Part shown: piece by piece, positions 19,792 to 33,527 of the stretch
Layout: each line of letters opens with the position of its first letter
Position numbering within the stretch: the first letter of the stretch is position 1
Source: Pseudomonas prosekii
Lineage (GTDB): Bacteria; Pseudomonadota; Gammaproteobacteria; Pseudomonadales; Pseudomonadaceae
Reading direction: 5' to 3'
Assembly (NCBI RefSeq): GCF_900105155.1
Contig: NZ_LT629762.1
Span: 372,001-436,000, forward strand
Length of the DNA: 64,000 bases
Made by a program: the position numbers and the translations under genes
The notes under the pieces: generated by a model
Database searches by the model: none
Seen by the model: only the letters and a program-made list of their open reading frames with translations
Told to the model about the DNA's origin: nothing

Positions 19792-20013
19792 ATGAGCGAG
19801 GCTAAGCTTTCACTCCATGGCATTCCAGCATTCGGCCCTGGCGGCACGACGCAGATGGAAAGCATGCAAAAACACGCCATGCGCTTTGTTCCAGAGATCG
19901 TCTACGACCACGCCCGCAGCGCCAAGTTGCAGCGGCGCACAACACGCGACTTCACGGCGAGCCGCCAAGCCCGCCACCACCCTCCCCTTCTGCAAGCCCA
20001 AACGCCATGCTGA
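19792..20013 (+). pseudogene. trxB: Eroded thioredoxin reductase (trxB) remnant
   Basis: A 73-codon open frame with a proper GAGGTG start context. It begins MSEAKLS and keeps GPGG, then [19 protein letters not shown] (residues 22-40). From memory that block matches the TrxB segment after the first glycine motif (ERMQKHAERF-TEIV-DH). The FAD fingerprint, the CATC redox site and the NADPH domain are all absent; a TrxB is about 315 residues. The gene expected between ftsK and aat in Pseudomonas is trxB, which supports deletion in place. The frame ends at a TGA overlapping the aat start. It could still yield a short peptide. Confidence 0.62.
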
Positions 20014-20687
20014 CTTGGTTACAACGCAATTCCCTGACTTTTCCGCCGCTGGAAAAAGCCATGCGCGAGCCCAACGGTTTGCTCGCGGCGGGCGGCGATT
20101 TGTCCGCCGACCGGCTGATCCAGGCGTATCGCCATGGCTGCTTTCCGTGGTTTTCCGAAGGCCAGCCGATTCTGTGGTGGTCGCCGGATCCGCGCACGGT
20201 GTTATTTCCCGACGAACTGCACGTTTCCCGCAGCCTGAATAAATTGCTCCGCCAGCAGCGCTATCAGGTGACTTTCGATCAGGATTTTGCCGCGGTCATC
20301 CGCGCCTGCGCTGCGCCTCGGGATTACGCCGACGGCACCTGGATCACCGACGCGATGCAGGAGGCTTACCTGCAATTGCACCGACGCGGGTTTGCCCATT
20401 CGGTTGAAGTCTGGGATCAGGGCGAGTTGGTCGGCGGTTTGTATGGCCTGGCGATGGGTCAGCTGTTTTTCGGCGAGTCGATGTTCAGTCGCGCCGACAA
20501 CGCTTCCAAATTTGGCTTTGCCACACTGGTGCGACATCTGAAAGACTCAGGCTTCGTGCTGATCGACTGCCAAATGCCCACGGACCACTTGCACAGTCTC
20601 GGCGCACGCGCGATCCCGCGACGCGAGTTTGCCGGCTATCTGGCGCATCACCTGGATCAGCCCAATCGCGCGACTTGGGTTTGCTGA
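20007..20687 (+). CDS. aat: Leucyl/phenylalanyl-tRNA--protein transferase
   Basis: Adds Leu or Phe to N-terminal Lys or Arg of proteins, making them N-end-rule substrates for ClpS-ClpAP. The 226-residue protein shows [19 protein letters not shown], the GCFPWF motif, ILWWSPDPR and [15 protein letters not shown], all hallmark segments. ATG 20007 matches the family start. It precedes bpt by 58 nt, and the recognition factors clpS and clpA are encoded close by. Confidence 0.95.
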   Translation: MLTWLQRNSLTFPPLEKAMREPNGLLAAGGDLSADRLIQAYRHGCFPWFSEGQPILWWSPDPRTVLFPDELHVSRSLNKLLRQQRYQVTFDQDFAAVIRACAAPRDYADGTWITDAMQEAYLQLHRRGFAHSVEVWDQGELVGGLYGLAMGQLFFGESMFSRADNASKFGFATLVRHLKDSGFVLIDCQMPTDHLHSLGARAIPRREFAGYLAHHLDQPNRATWVC

Positions 20688-20745
20688 GGCGACTTTTGCG
20701 CGCGTGGCTTACACTTAATGCAAACGCTTATCCCGAGGGTTGATC

Positions 20746-21453
20746 ATGACCGAGTTGGCGCGCTTGAAGTTCTATGCCACTCAGCCCCACTCTTGCAGTT
20801 ATCTGCCCGAGGAGCAGGCCACTACGCTGTTTCTCGATCCTAGTCAGCCCATGGATGTGCATGTCTACGCAGACCTGTCGGAAATGGGTTTCCGGCGCAG
20901 TGGCGATCACCTCTACCGCCCGCACTGCCAGAATTGCAATGCGTGCGTGCCGGCGCGCATTCCGGTGGCGCAGTTCACACCGAATCGTCAGCAGAAACGC
21001 ATTTTCAAGCGCAACGCCGATTTGCAGGTGCGCCCGGCGCGCCCCGGATTCAGCGAAGAATATTTCGATCTCTATCAACGCTACATCGAACAGCGCCACG
21101 CCGACGGCGACATGTACCCGCCGAGCCGCGATCAGTTTTCGACTTTCCTGGTACGTGACCTGCCGTTTTCGCGCTTCTACGAATTTCGCCTCGACGGGCG
21201 ATTGGTAGCCATCGCGGTGACCGACTTGCTGCCCAACGGCTTGTCGGCGGTCTACACCTTTTACGAGCCGGCCGAAGACCATCGCAGCCTGGGTCGTTAC
21301 GCGATCCTCTGGCAAATCGCCGAAGCCCAGCGCTTGGGACTGGAAGCGGTGTACCTCGGTTACTGGATCAAAAACTGCAAAAAGATGAACTACAAGACGC
21401 AATATCGGCCTATCGAACTGCTGATTAATCAGCGTTGGGTCGTCCTGAACTAG
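20746..21453 (+). CDS. bpt: Leucyl-tRNA--protein transferase Bpt (ATE family)
   Basis: Bacterial relative of arginyltransferase that attaches Leu to N-terminal Asp or Glu, feeding the ClpAPS pathway. The 235-residue protein has [14 protein letters not shown] with the conserved cysteine pair, [13 protein letters not shown], and the C-terminal GNAT-like [18 protein letters not shown] 20746 has CGAGGG about 8 nt upstream; an in-frame TTG at 20740 is too close. It lies between aat and infA, the order I recall for P. aeruginosa. Confidence 0.93.
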   Translation: MTELARLKFYATQPHSCSYLPEEQATTLFLDPSQPMDVHVYADLSEMGFRRSGDHLYRPHCQNCNACVPARIPVAQFTPNRQQKRIFKRNADLQVRPARPGFSEEYFDLYQRYIEQRHADGDMYPPSRDQFSTFLVRDLPFSRFYEFRLDGRLVAIAVTDLLPNGLSAVYTFYEPAEDHRSLGRYAILWQIAEAQRLGLEAVYLGYWIKNCKKMNYKTQYRPIELLINQRWVVLN

Positions 21454-21564
21454 GACAATCCGTAAACCACTTGGCGTAAACCCCATTTTTCGGGCACAAT
21501 GCACGCCGCTTTTGCCTGGCGCAGTTGCACCGGGCCATTCATTGGATACCGAGGGCTTTACTGC

Positions 21565-21783
21565 ATGTCGAAAGAAGACAGCTTCGAAATGGAAGGCACT
21601 GTCGTCGACACCCTGCCCAACACCATGTTTCGTGTGGAGTTGGAAAATGGGCACGTCGTAACCGCGCATATTTCCGGCAAGATGCGCAAGAACTACATTC
21701 GTATTCTTACCGGTGACAAAGTGCGCGTCGAGCTGACGCCCTATGACTTGAGCAAAGGGCGCATTACCTACCGCGCTCGTTAA
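21565..21783 (+). CDS. infA: Translation initiation factor IF-1
   Basis: A 72-residue OB-fold protein that occupies the ribosomal A site during initiation. It reads [19 protein letters not shown] with the conserved FRVELENGH and [13 protein letters not shown]. Codon use is that of a highly expressed gene. It is separated from bpt by 111 nt and followed by its own terminator. Confidence 0.97.
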
Positions 21784-21798
21784 TCAAGTCAATACAAG

Positions 21799-21823
21799 AC
21801 GCCCGGTTATGCCGGGCGTTTTT
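21799..21823 (+). terminator. infA terminator
   Basis: GCCCGG and CCGGGC with a short loop, followed by GTTTTTG, starting 16 nt after the infA stop codon. Confidence 0.85.
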
Positions 21824-21930
21824 GTGTCTGGGGTTTGGGGTTTTGCTTTGAGCGCTTATCCGTCGCTGCGTTGATGGCGGCTGCCGCGAATGCGGTGGGT
21901 CAGTTGATGGATGTGCCAGCAGGCATGACG

Positions 21931-22026
21931 CCTTCGCGGGCAAGCCTCGCTCCTACAGGGGAATGGTGGTGGGTTTGGGCCTTGCACCGCTCCCGTAGGA
22001 GCTGAGCTTGCTCGCGAAAGCGGTGG
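21931..22026. repeat. Two REP elements between infA and clpA
   Basis: CTTCGCGGGCAAGCCTCGCT at about 21932 and TCCCGTAGGAGCTGAGCTTG at 21991 are half-elements of two different REP subtypes in opposite orientation. The two arms do not pair with each other, so this looks like a hybrid or decayed REPIN. The remaining bases of this 376-bp gap hold only the infA and clpA terminators; I looked for a tRNA and found none. Confidence 0.75.
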
Positions 22027-22110
22027 GCCAGCTGATGAGTCGCCGTGAGTGCGAAACCCTGATCAGCCGCTACCGCAGCAACGGATACATACCCAAAAAA
22101 ACCAGCCAAC

Positions 22111-22136
22111 AAAAAAGGCGCCCGAAGGCGCCTTTC
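22111..22136 (-). terminator. clpA terminator
   Basis: On the minus strand, AAGGCGCCTTCGGGCGCCTT forms a GGCGCC stem with a tetraloop followed by a run of six T, 24 nt past the clpA stop. Confidence 0.88.
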
Positions 22137-22159
22137 GCTTTACAACAGATCAACAACCG

Positions 22160-24430
22160 TCAGGCCATCTCAGCAGTCGTCTCAAACTCAAAGGTCAACT
22201 CACCATCTTTGAGATCGATATGCACCACCCCACCATGATCAGCCAACTCACCGAAGAGAATCTCCTCAGCCAACGGACGCTTGATCTTGTCCTGAATCAA
22301 ACGCGCCATCGGACGAGCCCCCATCGCCGAGTCATAACCGCCCGCCGCCAACCAACTACGCGCGGCGTCCGTGACCTCAAGCTGCACACGCTTGTCCTCC
22401 AACTGCGCCTGAAGCTCGGTAAGGAACTTGTCCACCACGCTCTTGATAACCTCATGACTGAGGCGACCAAACTGAATAATGGTGTCCAGACGGTTGCGGA
22501 ACTCTGGAGTGAAACTCTTCTTGATCACTTCCATCGCATCAGACGAGTGATCCTGATGGGTGAAACCGATCGAGGCACGCGCCGCAGTCTCGGCGCCGGC
22601 GTTGGTCGTCATGATTACGATCACATTGCGGAAATCCGCCTTGCGCCCGTTGTTATCAGTCAACGTACCGTGATCCATTACCTGCAACAGCAAGTTGAAG
22701 ACTTCCGGATGCGCCTTCTCGATTTCATCGAGCAGCAGCACGCAGTGCGGTTGCTTGGTGATCGCTTCGGTCAGCAAACCGCCCTGATCAAACCCGACAT
22801 AACCTGGAGGCGCACCGATCAGACGCGATACGGTGTGGCGCTCCATGTACTCGGACATGTCGAAGCGAACCAGCTCGATGCCTAGCGCCTTGGCCAACTG
22901 CCGCGCCGCTTCGGTTTTACCGACACCGGTAGGCCCTGCGAACAGGAACGAACCAACAGGCTTGTCAGGCGATTTGAGCCCGGCACGCGACAATTTGATC
23001 GCAGTCGACAACGAATCGATCGCCGCATCCTGACCAAACACGGTCAGTTTCAGGTCACGCTCAAGGTTACGCAGCAACTCTCTGTCGGAGGTGTTGACGT
23101 GCTTAGGCGGAATCCGCGCGATTTTCGCCACGATGTCCTCAACCTCAGGCACATCAATGCGCTTCACGCGTTTTTCGACTGGCTGCAGACGCTGGTAGGC
23201 GCCCGCCTCGTCAATCACGTCGATGGCTTTATCCGGCATGTGCCGATCATTGATGTAGCGCGAAGCCAGCTCAGCCGCTGCGCGCAGGGCCTCATCGCTG
23301 TATTCGATGCCGTGGTGCGTTTCAAAACGCCCTTTCAACCCGCGCAGGATGCTGATGGTGTCTTCCACCGAAGGCTCCGACACATCGACTTTCTGGAAGC
23401 GACGCGCCAAGGCACGGTCCTTCTCGAAGATGCCACGGAATTCCTGGAACGTGGTCGAACCGATGCAGCGAATGTCGCCAGACGACAGCAGCGGTTTGAG
23501 CAGGTTCGAAGCGTCCATCACGCCACCGGAAGCGGCACCCGCACCAATGATGGTGTGGATCTCGTCGATGAACAGAATCGCTTGCGGACGTTTTTTCAGT
23601 TCATTGAGCAACGCCTTGAAGCGCTTCTCGAAATCGCCACGGTATTTGGTCCCGGCCAGCAAAGCGCCCAGATCCAGCGAATAAACCACGGCGTTGGCCA
23701 GCAGATCCGGCACTTGGTTGTCGACGATGCGCTTGGCCAGGCCTTCGGCAATCGCGGTTTTACCCACGCCAGCCTCGCCGACCAACAGCGGATTGTTTTT
23801 GCGACGACGCGCGAGAATCTGCGCGACACGCTCGACTTCCATCTCACGGCCTACCAGCGGATCGATTCGACCCTGGCGCGCGAGTTCGTTGAGGTTGCTG
23901 GCATAAGCATCCAGAGGATTGCCTGAAGATGAAGACTCACCGCCCTCGTCGTCCTGCATATCTTGCTCACCTTCAGAGTGATCGCCGTGCCCCGGCACCT
24001 TGGAAATGCCATGGGCGATGTAGTTGACGACATCAATGCGCGCAACGCTCTGCTGTTTCAGCAGGAACACTGCCTGGCTTTCTTGCTCACTGAAGATTGC
24101 GACCAGCACGTTGGCGCCTGTCACTTCGCGTTTGCCCGAGCTCTGTACGTGAAAGACAGCACGCTGCAGAACACGCTGGAAGCCCAGTGTGGGTTGGGTC
24201 TCGCGATCCTCGTCATGGACGGGAATCAGCGGCGTGGTGGAGTCGATGAACTCCTGCAGGTCATGCTTGAGTTTGTCGAGGTTTGCGCCGCAGGCCCGTA
24301 AAACGGTGGCGGCAGCCTCATTATCCAATAGGGCCAACAGGAGATGTTCGACGGTCATGAACTCATGACGCTTCGAACGAGCCTCCTTGAAGGCTAAATT
24401 GAGGGTGACTTCGAGCTCGCGGTTTAACAT
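22160..24430 (-). CDS. clpA: ATP-dependent Clp protease ATPase subunit ClpA
   Basis: Hexameric AAA+ unfoldase that feeds substrates to ClpP. The 756-residue protein has the N-domain with two Clp repeats (residues 1-145), which binds ClpS. The first AAA module has [13 protein letters not shown] and the second has [13 protein letters not shown], with [14 protein letters not shown] as the pore loop region of D2. The C-terminal IGF/ClpP-binding type sequence is within the usual position. It is 30 nt downstream of clpS on the same strand. Confidence 0.96.
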   Translation of the reverse strand: MLNRELEVTLNLAFKEARSKRHEFMTVEHLLLALLDNEAAATVLRACGANLDKLKHDLQEFIDSTTPLIPVHDEDRETQPTLGFQRVLQRAVFHVQSSGKREVTGANVLVAIFSEQESQAVFLLKQQSVARIDVVNYIAHGISKVPGHGDHSEGEQDMQDDEGGESSSSGNPLDAYASNLNELARQGRIDPLVGREMEVERVAQILARRRKNNPLLVGEAGVGKTAIAEGLAKRIVDNQVPDLLANAVVYSLDLGALLAGTKYRGDFEKRFKALLNELKKRPQAILFIDEIHTIIGAGAASGGVMDASNLLKPLLSSGDIRCIGSTTFQEFRGIFEKDRALARRFQKVDVSEPSVEDTISILRGLKGRFETHHGIEYSDEALRAAAELASRYINDRHMPDKAIDVIDEAGAYQRLQPVEKRVKRIDVPEVEDIVAKIARIPPKHVNTSDRELLRNLERDLKLTVFGQDAAIDSLSTAIKLSRAGLKSPDKPVGSFLFAGPTGVGKTEAARQLAKALGIELVRFDMSEYMERHTVSRLIGAPPGYVGFDQGGLLTEAITKQPHCVLLLDEIEKAHPEVFNLLLQVMDHGTLTDNNGRKADFRNVIVIMTTNAGAETAARASIGFTHQDHSSDAMEVIKKSFTPEFRNRLDTIIQFGRLSHEVIKSVVDKFLTELQAQLEDKRVQLEVTDAARSWLAAGGYDSAMGARPMARLIQDKIKRPLAEEILFGELADHGGVVHIDLKDGELTFEFETTAEMA

Positions 24431-24460
24431 AGCTTCACCTCATACCCAAGTGGTCGGCGA

Positions 24461-24844
24461 TTAACCGTCCTTCTCGATTTCACAGAGTAGCGGATGCTGG
24501 CTTTCCCTGGCGTACTGGTTGACCTGCATGGCCTTAGTCTCGGCGATGTCGCGGGTAAACACTCCACATACTGCCCGTCCTTCTGTGTGGACGGCCAGCA
24601 TGACCTTGGTCGCCAGCTCGCGATTCAGGTTAAAAAACACCTCGAGCACTTCGACGACGAAATCCATCGGTGTGTAGTCATCATTGAACAAAACCACCTT
24701 GTACATCGGCGGCGCCTGTAAAGCAGGCTTGGCCTCCTGAACAGCAATGCCTGCGGAATCGTCGTCGTGTTCCTCCGGGTGTTCTTTCTGGAGAGTCGGG
24801 CGATCCTGATTGAATGTTAGTCGAATCTGGCTAATTGCATGCAT
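24461..24844 (-). CDS. clpS: ClpS adaptor (N-recognin)
   Basis: Adaptor that binds N-end-rule residues (Leu, Phe, Tyr, Trp) and delivers substrates to ClpA. The 127-residue protein has a flexible acidic N-terminal extension (about residues 10-40) and the core with [20 protein letters not shown], where the N-degron pocket includes the Asn-Asp pair, and the helix with [18 protein letters not shown]. Co-location with aat and bpt gives the full pathway in 5 kb. It is divergent from cspD. Confidence 0.96.
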   Translation of the reverse strand: MHAISQIRLTFNQDRPTLQKEHPEEHDDDSAGIAVQEAKPALQAPPMYKVVLFNDDYTPMDFVVEVLEVFFNLNRELATKVMLAVHTEGRAVCGVFTRDIAETKAMQVNQYARESQHPLLCEIEKDG

Positions 24845-25068
24845 GGAAAGAAAGGTTCGTCAGTTGTGCAAATACAGTGGTGGGGGCAGCTATCAACGAT
24901 TTCAACTCCGACTGCCCGGTCACCTTGACTATCGGGGAAACGGTGTTACAACCAATAGAGCCCACAGTGGGTAAAAAAGGTCCGCGGAGTCAATCTTATT
25001 TATCAGATAGATTGCGGATGAACTGGATGATACTCCAGTGATGGAGTCTGTTGCAGAGGGATATGGGT

Positions 25069-25374
25069 ATGTCAGGCGTCAAGGTCAGCGGCAAGGTCAA
25101 ATGGTTCAACAATGCCAAGGGTTACGGTTTTATCATTGAGGACGGAAAGAACGAAGACCTCTTCGCTCATTTTTCCGCGATCACCATGGAAGGTTATAAA
25201 ACCCTGAAGGCCGGGCAGCCGGTGGACTTCGAGATCATTCAAGGCCCCAAAGGCCTGCACGCGGTGGCGATCTGCGCTCAATGCGAGAAGCACGAGGTTC
25301 ACACCCACGGCGCCGCGACGACTGCCAGTGCGGGTGAAACAAAATCTGGCGAATCAGCAAAAGTACTCGCCTGA
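25069..25374 (+). CDS. cspD: Cold-shock-domain protein CspD
   Basis: A single-stranded nucleic-acid-binding protein of the CspD branch, linked in E. coli to slowed replication in stationary phase. The cold shock domain covers residues 6-70 ([13 protein letters not shown] is RNP1; EDLFAHFSA is RNP2). GAGGG is 8 nt before ATG 25069, which decides the start; ATG 25063 is too close. After the domain is a 30-residue tail starting [14 protein letters not shown], with CxxC followed by three His, and then Ser/Thr/Ala-rich. Its place opposite clpS is the usual one. Confidence 0.9.
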   Translation: MSGVKVSGKVKWFNNAKGYGFIIEDGKNEDLFAHFSAITMEGYKTLKAGQPVDFEIIQGPKGLHAVAICAQCEKHEVHTHGAATTASAGETKSGESAKVLA

Positions 25375-25403
25375 ACACGTCAAGACTTCAGACATCCAGT
25401 CAT

Positions 25404-25447
25404 AAAAAAACCGCCCGACTCAAGGATATGAGCCGGGCGGTTTTTTA
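25404..25447. terminator. Bidirectional terminator between cspD and icd
   Basis: AAAAAACCGCCCG and CGGGCGGTTTTTT flank a loop with a second ACTC/GAGC stem. It serves the convergent cspD (+) and icd (-). Confidence 0.9.
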
Positions 25448-25462
25448 TTTGCTGCAAATCGC

Positions 25463-26719
25463 TTACATGTGCGAAATCAGCGCATCACCGAATGCCGAAG
25501 AAGACAGCAATTGCGCGCCGTCCATCAAACGGTGGAAATCATAAGTCACAGTTTTGGCGGAAATCGCGCCGTTGGTGCCCTTGATGATCAGGTCAGCAGC
25601 TTCGGTCCAGCCCATGTGCCGCAGCATCATTTCGGCGGAAAGGATCAGCGAACCCGGGTTGACCTGGTCCTTGCCGGCGTATTTCGGCGCAGTCCCGTGG
25701 GTTGCCTCGAACATCGCGATGGTGTCGGACAGGTTCGCACCTGGCGCGATACCGATACCGCCCACTTCGGCCGCGAGGGCGTCAGAGAGGTAGTCGCCGT
25801 TGAGGTTTAGGGTCGCGATCACATCGTATTCGGCCGGGCGCAGCAGGATCTGCTGGAGCATGGCATCGGCGATGGCGTCCTTGACGATGACATTCTTGCC
25901 GGTTTTCGGGTTCTTGAACTGCATCCACGGCCCGCCGTCGAGCAGCGTTGCGCCGAATTCTTCAGCCGCCACTTCGTAGGCCCATTCCTTGAAGGCACCT
26001 TCGGTGAACTTCATGATGTTGCCTTTGTGGACGATGGTCAGCGAGTCGCGATCGTTGTCGACCACATACTGCAGAGCCTTGCGCGCCAGACGCTTGGTGC
26101 CTTGCAGCGAAACCGGCTTGACGCCGATGCCGCAGTTTTCGTCGAAACGGATCTTGGTGACGCCCATTTCTTCTTTAAGGAATTTGATGACTTTGGTGGC
26201 TTCCGGCGAACCGGCCTTCCACTCGATGCCGGCGTAAATGTCTTCCGAGTTCTCGCGAAAGATCGTCATGTCGACGTCGCCAGGCTTTTTCACCGGGCTC
26301 GGCACGCCTTCAAACCAGCGCACCGGGCGCAGGCAGACATAGAGGTCGAGTTGCTGACGCAGGGCCACGTTCAACGAACGGATGCCGCCGCCGACCGGGG
26401 TGGTCAGAGGGCCCTTGATGGAAACCACGTAATCTTTGACCGCGTCCAGGGTTTCCTGAGGTAGCCAGGTGTCCTGATCGTAAACCTGAGTCGCTTTCTC
26501 CCCGGCGAAGACTTCCATCCAGGAAATTTTGCGCTCGCCGCCGTAAGCCTTCTTCACAGCAGCATCGACAACCTTGATCATGACCGGGCTGATATCAACG
26601 CCAATACCATCGCCTTCGATAAAGGGGATGATCGGGTTGTTAGGAACATTGAGAGAATGGTCCGCGTTGACGGTGATTTTGTCGCCGACTGCTGGCACCT
26701 GAATCTTCTTGTATCCCAT
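25463..26719 (-). CDS. icd: NADP isocitrate dehydrogenase, dimeric (Icd)
   Basis: TCA-cycle enzyme that oxidises isocitrate to 2-oxoglutarate with NADP. The 418-residue protein matches E. coli Icd, including [10 protein letters not shown] with Ser115 as the AceK phosphorylation site, and [14 protein letters not shown]. The ATG at 26719 has GGAG 7 nt upstream; the frame starts 4 codons earlier but over the RBS. It is divergent from the unrelated monomeric Idh, with 493 bp between. AceA, the enzyme competing for isocitrate, is encoded 10 kb away. Confidence 0.96.
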   Translation of the reverse strand: MGYKKIQVPAVGDKITVNADHSLNVPNNPIIPFIEGDGIGVDISPVMIKVVDAAVKKAYGGERKISWMEVFAGEKATQVYDQDTWLPQETLDAVKDYVVSIKGPLTTPVGGGIRSLNVALRQQLDLYVCLRPVRWFEGVPSPVKKPGDVDMTIFRENSEDIYAGIEWKAGSPEATKVIKFLKEEMGVTKIRFDENCGIGVKPVSLQGTKRLARKALQYVVDNDRDSLTIVHKGNIMKFTEGAFKEWAYEVAAEEFGATLLDGGPWMQFKNPKTGKNVIVKDAIADAMLQQILLRPAEYDVIATLNLNGDYLSDALAAEVGGIGIAPGANLSDTIAMFEATHGTAPKYAGKDQVNPGSLILSAEMMLRHMGWTEAADLIIKGTNGAISAKTVTYDFHRLMDGAQLLSSSAFGDALISHM

Positions 26720-29438
<2,719 letters not shown>

Positions 29439-29457
29439 GGTTGTAAGGGAACATCAC

Positions 29458-29482
29458 AAACCCCGGCCCCGTGCCGGGGTTT
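29458..29482 (+). terminator. idh terminator
   Basis: AACCCCGGC and GCCGGGGTTTG pair around CCCGT, about 20 nt after the idh stop. Confidence 0.85.
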
Positions 29483-29505
29483 GTGTTTCTGTCATGCGCA
29501 ACACT

Positions 29506-29652
29506 TGTAGCAGCTGCCGAGCCTGCGAGGCTGCGTTCGGCGGCGGAGCCGTCGTAGAATCAGGCCCTGCGGTGTTTCAGACTGACCGCGGGCATAGGGT
29601 TTACGACTGCTGCGCAGCCGAACGCAGCCTCGCAGGCTCGGCAGCTGCTACA
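29506..29652. repeat. Inverted repeat pair, TGTAGCAGCTGCCGA type
   Basis: TGTAGCAGCTGCCGAGCCTG (from 29506) is mirrored by CAGGCTCGGCAGCTGCTACA (to 29652), with further pairing of GCGAGGCTGCGTTCGG to its mirror. The element is much longer-armed than the other REPs and belongs to the same class as the repeat at 38007. It lies directly ahead of the NUDIX gene. Confidence 0.85.
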
Positions 29653-29671
29653 GACCACACGAGGTATTTTC

Positions 29672-30118
29672 ATGACTTGGCTACCCCACATCACCGTCGC
29701 CACCATCGTCGAAGACAACGGTCGCTTCCTGATGGTCGAAGAACTCAAGGGCGGCCGCGCGGTGCTCAACCAGCCCGCCGGTCACCTCGACCCGAATGAA
29801 ACCCTGATCGAAGCCGCCGTGCGCGAAACTCTTGAAGAAACCGGCTGGGACGTCGAGCCAACCGCCATCGTCGGCCTGTACCTCTACACCGCACCGAGCA
29901 ACGGCGTGACTTATCAGCGCGTCTGCTTCATCGCCAAAGCGCTCAAACACAACCCCGACTATCAACTGGACGACGGCATTCTCGGCGCCAAATGGCTGAC
30001 CCGTGACGAACTGCTGGCCCAGCGCGCAAACTGGCGCAGTGAGCTGATCATCCGCTGTATCGATGATTATCTGGACGGCAAGCACTTCGGTCTCGAACTG
30101 ATCCGCCCTTCTCTTTAG
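29672..30118 (+). CDS. nudJ: NUDIX hydrolase, NudJ-like phosphatase
   Basis: A 148-residue protein with a perfect Nudix box from GHLDPNETLIEAAVRE to TLEETGW. Homologues next to mnmA in other proteobacteria are called NudJ, which removes phosphate from thiamine and other nucleotide pyrophosphates. GAGG lies about 7 nt before the ATG. It is followed by mnmA after 59 nt and may share a transcript. The substrate is inferred from family and location only. Confidence 0.82.
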   Translation: MTWLPHITVATIVEDNGRFLMVEELKGGRAVLNQPAGHLDPNETLIEAAVRETLEETGWDVEPTAIVGLYLYTAPSNGVTYQRVCFIAKALKHNPDYQLDDGILGAKWLTRDELLAQRANWRSELIIRCIDDYLDGKHFGLELIRPSL

Positions 30119-30177
30119 CCTTGTGGGCTTCGGCCTGCTAGAATCGCGTCCTTTTTAAAGACACTCATTGAATCCCT

Positions 30178-31323
30178 ATGCGTGATCCAGCCCCTTCTGA
30201 CACACAAAAGAAGCGCGTCATTGTCGGCATGTCCGGCGGCGTGGACTCTTCCGTTTCCGCTCTCCTGCTGATCGAGCAGGGTTATGAGGTGGAAGGCCTG
30301 TTCATGAAGAACTGGGAAGAAGACGATGGAACGGAATACTGCACCGCCATGGACGACCTGGCGGATGCGCAGGCTGTGTGCGACAAAATTGGCATCAAGC
30401 TGCACACCGCCAATTTCGCCGCCGAGTACTGGGACAACGTGTTCGAGCACTTCCTGGCCGAATACAAGGCCGGCCGCACGCCGAACCCGGACATCCTGTG
30501 TAACCGCGAGATCAAGTTCAAGGCGTTCCTCGACTACGCCATGGTGCTCGGCGCAGACCTGATCGCCACCGGCCACTACGTGCGTCGCCGCGACATCGAT
30601 GGCCGCACCGAACTGCTCAAGGGCCTCGATCCGAACAAGGACCAGAGTTATTTCCTGCACGCCGTCGGCGGTGAACAGATCGCCAAGACCCTGTTCCCGG
30701 TCGGCGAGCTGGAAAAACCGGAAGTGCGCGCGATTGCCGAGAAACACGATCTGGCGACCGCGAAGAAAAAGGATTCCACCGGCATCTGCTTTATCGGCGA
30801 ACGCCGTTTCAGCGACTTCCTCAAGCAGTACCTGCCGGCGCAACCGGGCGAAATCAAAACCACCGAAGGCGAAGTCATCGGCCGCCACCACGGCTTGATG
30901 TACCACACCATCGGCCAGCGTCAGGGCCTTGGTATTGGCGGTTTGAAAGACGCCAGCGACGAGCCGTGGTACGTGCTGATCAAGGACTTGGTCAACAACG
31001 AGCTGATCGTCGGCCAGGGCAATGATCACCCTTACCTGTTCTCCCGCGCCCTGCTCGCCTCGGACATCTATTGGGTCAACCCGATCGACCTGAGCCAGCC
31101 GCGACGCCTGACGGCCAAAGTGCGTTATCGCCAGAGCGACCAGGCGTGCACGCTGGAAAAAACCGCCAGCGGCTACCGCGCGACTTTCGATGACCCGCAA
31201 CGCGCGGTCACTCCGGGGCAATCCGTGGTGTTCTATGACGGTGAAATCTGCCTCGGCGGCGGCGTGATCGAAGTTGCCGAACCGTGGACGCGCCAAGACA
31301 CTGCTCAAGGCGCGGCACAATGA
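30178..31323 (+). CDS. mnmA: tRNA-specific 2-thiouridylase MnmA
   Basis: Catalyses thiolation of U34 at position 2 in tRNAs for Glu, Gln and Lys, using sulfur from TusE. The 381-residue protein has the PP-loop [12 protein letters not shown], the conserved [12 protein letters not shown] with the first catalytic Cys and the [11 protein letters not shown] segment with the second. It uses the sulfur relay encoded at 8.2-9.6 kb. The stop codon overlaps the hflD start (ATGA). Confidence 0.96.
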   Translation: MRDPAPSDTQKKRVIVGMSGGVDSSVSALLLIEQGYEVEGLFMKNWEEDDGTEYCTAMDDLADAQAVCDKIGIKLHTANFAAEYWDNVFEHFLAEYKAGRTPNPDILCNREIKFKAFLDYAMVLGADLIATGHYVRRRDIDGRTELLKGLDPNKDQSYFLHAVGGEQIAKTLFPVGELEKPEVRAIAEKHDLATAKKKDSTGICFIGERRFSDFLKQYLPAQPGEIKTTEGEVIGRHHGLMYHTIGQRQGLGIGGLKDASDEPWYVLIKDLVNNELIVGQGNDHPYLFSRALLASDIYWVNPIDLSQPRRLTAKVRYRQSDQACTLEKTASGYRATFDDPQRAVTPGQSVVFYDGEICLGGGVIEVAEPWTRQDTAQGAAQ

Positions 31324-31943
31324 GCCCGACTCAGGAGCAACTGACGGCACTCGGCGGCGTATTTCTCGCTGCGGTGCTGGTCGACAAGATCGCCAAGACC
31401 GGCCAGACCAGCGAAGCCGGTTTGGCCTGCATGCTCGGCAGTCTGCTGATTCGCGACCCCAAGGACACGCTGGAAGTCTACGGTGGCGACGACCTCAATT
31501 TGCGCGAAGGTTATCGCGCGTTGATTGGCGCCCTCGAACGCGACCCGAGCACGCTGCAGCGCGAACCGCTGCGTTACGCCCTGGCGATGCTCGGTCTGGA
31601 GCGGCAACTGGCCAAACGCGACGACATGCTCGACGTGATCGGCAAGCGTCTGCCGCAGATTCAGTCACAGGTCGAGCATTTCGGCCCGGCCCACGAAAAT
31701 GTGATTGCCGCGTGCGGCGCGCTGTACCAGGACACCCTGAGCACCCTGCGCCAACGCATTCAGGTGCACGGCGACATGCGCAACCTGCAGCAACCGAGCA
31801 ACGCTTCGAAGATCCGCGCGCTGTTGCTCGCCGGGATTCGCTCGGCGCGGCTGTGGCGGCAGTTGGGTGGCCATCGCTGGCAGTTGGTGATCAGTCGTCG
31901 CAAGTTACTGAAAGAGCTTTACCCGCTGATGCGCAGCAGCTGA
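31320..31943 (+). CDS. hflD: High-frequency lysogenisation protein HflD homologue
   Basis: Peripheral membrane or cytosolic helical protein of 207 residues; in E. coli it antagonises phage lambda CII. Seen: [41 protein letters not shown] and the C-terminal [20 protein letters not shown], which match the family as I know it. The ATG at 31320 overlaps the mnmA stop, the classic gene pair. Its role in Pseudomonas, outside lambda, is unknown. Confidence 0.9.
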   Translation: MSPTQEQLTALGGVFLAAVLVDKIAKTGQTSEAGLACMLGSLLIRDPKDTLEVYGGDDLNLREGYRALIGALERDPSTLQREPLRYALAMLGLERQLAKRDDMLDVIGKRLPQIQSQVEHFGPAHENVIAACGALYQDTLSTLRQRIQVHGDMRNLQQPSNASKIRALLLAGIRSARLWRQLGGHRWQLVISRRKLLKELYPLMRSS

Positions 31944-31983
31944 ACCCGCGCCCGCAAGACTGTTTCAGATCTGTAACGCGTAA

Positions 31984-33441
<1,458 letters not shown>

Positions 33442-33462
33442 TCCAACGCTGTACCCGTTTGA

Positions 33463-33488
33463 GACGCCCGGCAGCGCCGGGCGTTTTT
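33463..33488 (+). terminator. purB terminator
   Basis: ACGCCCGGC and GCCGGGCGT around a short loop, then TTTTATT, about 20 nt after the purB stop. Confidence 0.85.
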
Positions 33489-33527
33489 ATTCCCGTCTGA
33501 AAAGTGCTTTTTTTCAATAGGTTACAC

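Noticed and set aside
21784..22159. tRNA gene between infA and clpA
   Set aside because: I looked for a T-loop (GTTCRA) with matching acceptor stem and saw none; the region is terminators and REP halves.
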